Below are positions 44,470-44,757 of a stretch of 44,757 nucleotides of DNA, piece by piece (the first letter of the stretch is position 1; the number at the start of each line of letters is the position of its first letter). A program made the position numbers and the translations under genes. Source of the DNA: an uncultured bacterium (lineage in GTDB: Bacteria > Cyanobacteriota > Vampirovibrionia > Gastranaerophilales > Gastranaerophilaceae); the NCBI GenBank assembly GCA_902767275.1, contig CACXGY010000114.1:1-44757 (forward strand), written 5' to 3'. Below the pieces are notes generated by a model. It worked only from the letters and a program-made list of their open reading frames with translations, did no database searches and was not told where the DNA came from.

Positions 44470-44520
44470 TTTATTAAACTTTGTAAAATAAGTTTTGTTT
44501 TTTTTACAAAGTTTAATAAA
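44470..44520. repeat. Perfect 19-bp inverted repeat
   Basis: The arm 44470-44488 (TTTATTAAACTTTGTAAAA) is the exact reverse complement of 44502-44520, around a 13-nt loop. T-rich sequence in the loop and A-rich flank would allow termination in either direction. It sits about 90 nt upstream of the nrdD promoter, so it may end an incoming transcript from outside the window. Confidence 0.85.
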
Positions 44521-44549
44521 AAAATTTTCATAAAAAACAAAGTTGTCAA

Positions 44550-44642
44550 TAAATGAAGGCAATAAGATTTTTTATAACTCCCTTTGACAAGGGGAGTCGG
44601 CTTTGTTGAGGTTTGGTTTATTACAAAGCCGGAGGGGTCGCC
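44550..44642 (+). repeat. Dispersed hairpin repeat, related to the left-edge repeat
   Basis: After GTCAATAAATGAAGGCAATAAG come two hairpins: CTCCC-TTTGACAA-GGGGAG and a larger one with a CGGCTTTGT/ACAAAGCCG stem, ending GAGGGGTCGCC. The order of parts matches the minus-strand reading of positions 1-90, suggesting a REP-like or MITE-like family scattered between genes. Confidence 0.6.
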
Positions 44643-44757
44643 AATTACTAAAGGTAAAAATATGTGTGTGCATAATAAATATTATAGGTATATATTTAAT
44701 TTAATTTAAAAAAATATTTATGTACTTTTCTTTTCTTTATATTGCGACGGTAAAGAA

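Larger units (their letters stand above)
44384..44757. other. Gene-free right flank
   Basis: Beyond the nrdD promoter the 370 nt to the window edge hold no convincing open frame on either strand. They contain a long AT-rich inverted repeat (44470-44520), an edge-type dispersed repeat (44550-44642) and, at the very end, TTCTTTA...TAAAGAA (44733-44739 and 44751-44757), an inverted repeat that may continue outside the window. Confidence 0.6.

Overview
The window is a 44.8 kb chromosomal stretch of an AT-rich anaerobic bacterium with a Gram-negative-type envelope. The envelope evidence is LpxD, LpxC, FabZ, a heptose adenylyltransferase and a complete RND/MFP/TolC tripartite pump. The anaerobic evidence is NrdD/NrdG as the only ribonucleotide reductase seen here, plus a ferredoxin-like [FeFe]-hydrogenase. 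A cyanobacterium-related gut lineage (Melainabacteria/Vampirovibrionia, Candidatus Gastranaerophilales) fits best, but this is inference from gene content and style. No 16S rRNA gene is present to settle it.

Layout. 1-124: an intergenic repeat at the edge. 125-1663 (-): cysK-cysE. 1826-3151 (+): an MFS transporter. 3214-3504 (-): tRNA-Lys(CUU), with a 106-bp tandem duplication just upstream that carries copies of the tRNA 5' end. 3641-3871 (-): a small membrane protein. 4107-9099 (+): an operon of an unknown 114-aa protein, a two-domain radical SAM protein, RNase E/G and a small membrane protein. 9234-9545 (+): an orphan. 9594-16799 (-): ileS, an amino-acid/dicarboxylate symporter, an alanine/glycine-type symporter and an [FeFe]-hydrogenase. 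16919-17296 (+): a coiled-coil protein. 17293-21757 (-): a TIGR02757-type gene, then tadA, histidine kinase, response regulator, a 47-aa ORF and panD. A decayed + strand subtilase fragment (18094-18369) lies between the TIGR02757-type gene and tadA. 21848-22522 (+): a LipM/LplA-family protein. 22559-29774 (-): serS and the tolC-RND-MFP efflux operon. 29959-31035 (+): a YkgJ-type cysteine-cluster protein and a secreted orphan. 31083-32822 (-): an M49-like metallohydrolase. 32962-34175 (+): two orphans, one secreted. 34191-36586 (-): a secreted GH13 protein coupled to an EamA transporter. 36689-41300 (+): metG, then rfaE2/hldE-C, lpxD, lpxC and fabZ. 41369-44243 (-): nrdD-nrdG. 44244-44757: a long intergenic region with a good nrdD promoter, a long inverted repeat and another copy of the edge-type repeat.

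How it fits together. Most of the window is core metabolism: cysteine synthesis, pantothenate (beta-alanine), lipoylation, three aminoacyl-tRNA synthetases, tRNA editing, RNA decay, lipid A and dNTP synthesis. Interspersed are lineage-specific small or secreted proteins with no recognisable family. Genes are tightly packed, with several TAATG stop-start overlaps and shared bidirectional terminators between convergent genes. No integrase, transposase, CRISPR array or phage module was seen. The most unusual items are the tRNA-associated 106-bp tandem repeat, the subtilase relic, the uncharacterised genes around the radical SAM/RNase operon, and the hydrogenase with an altered H-cluster loop.
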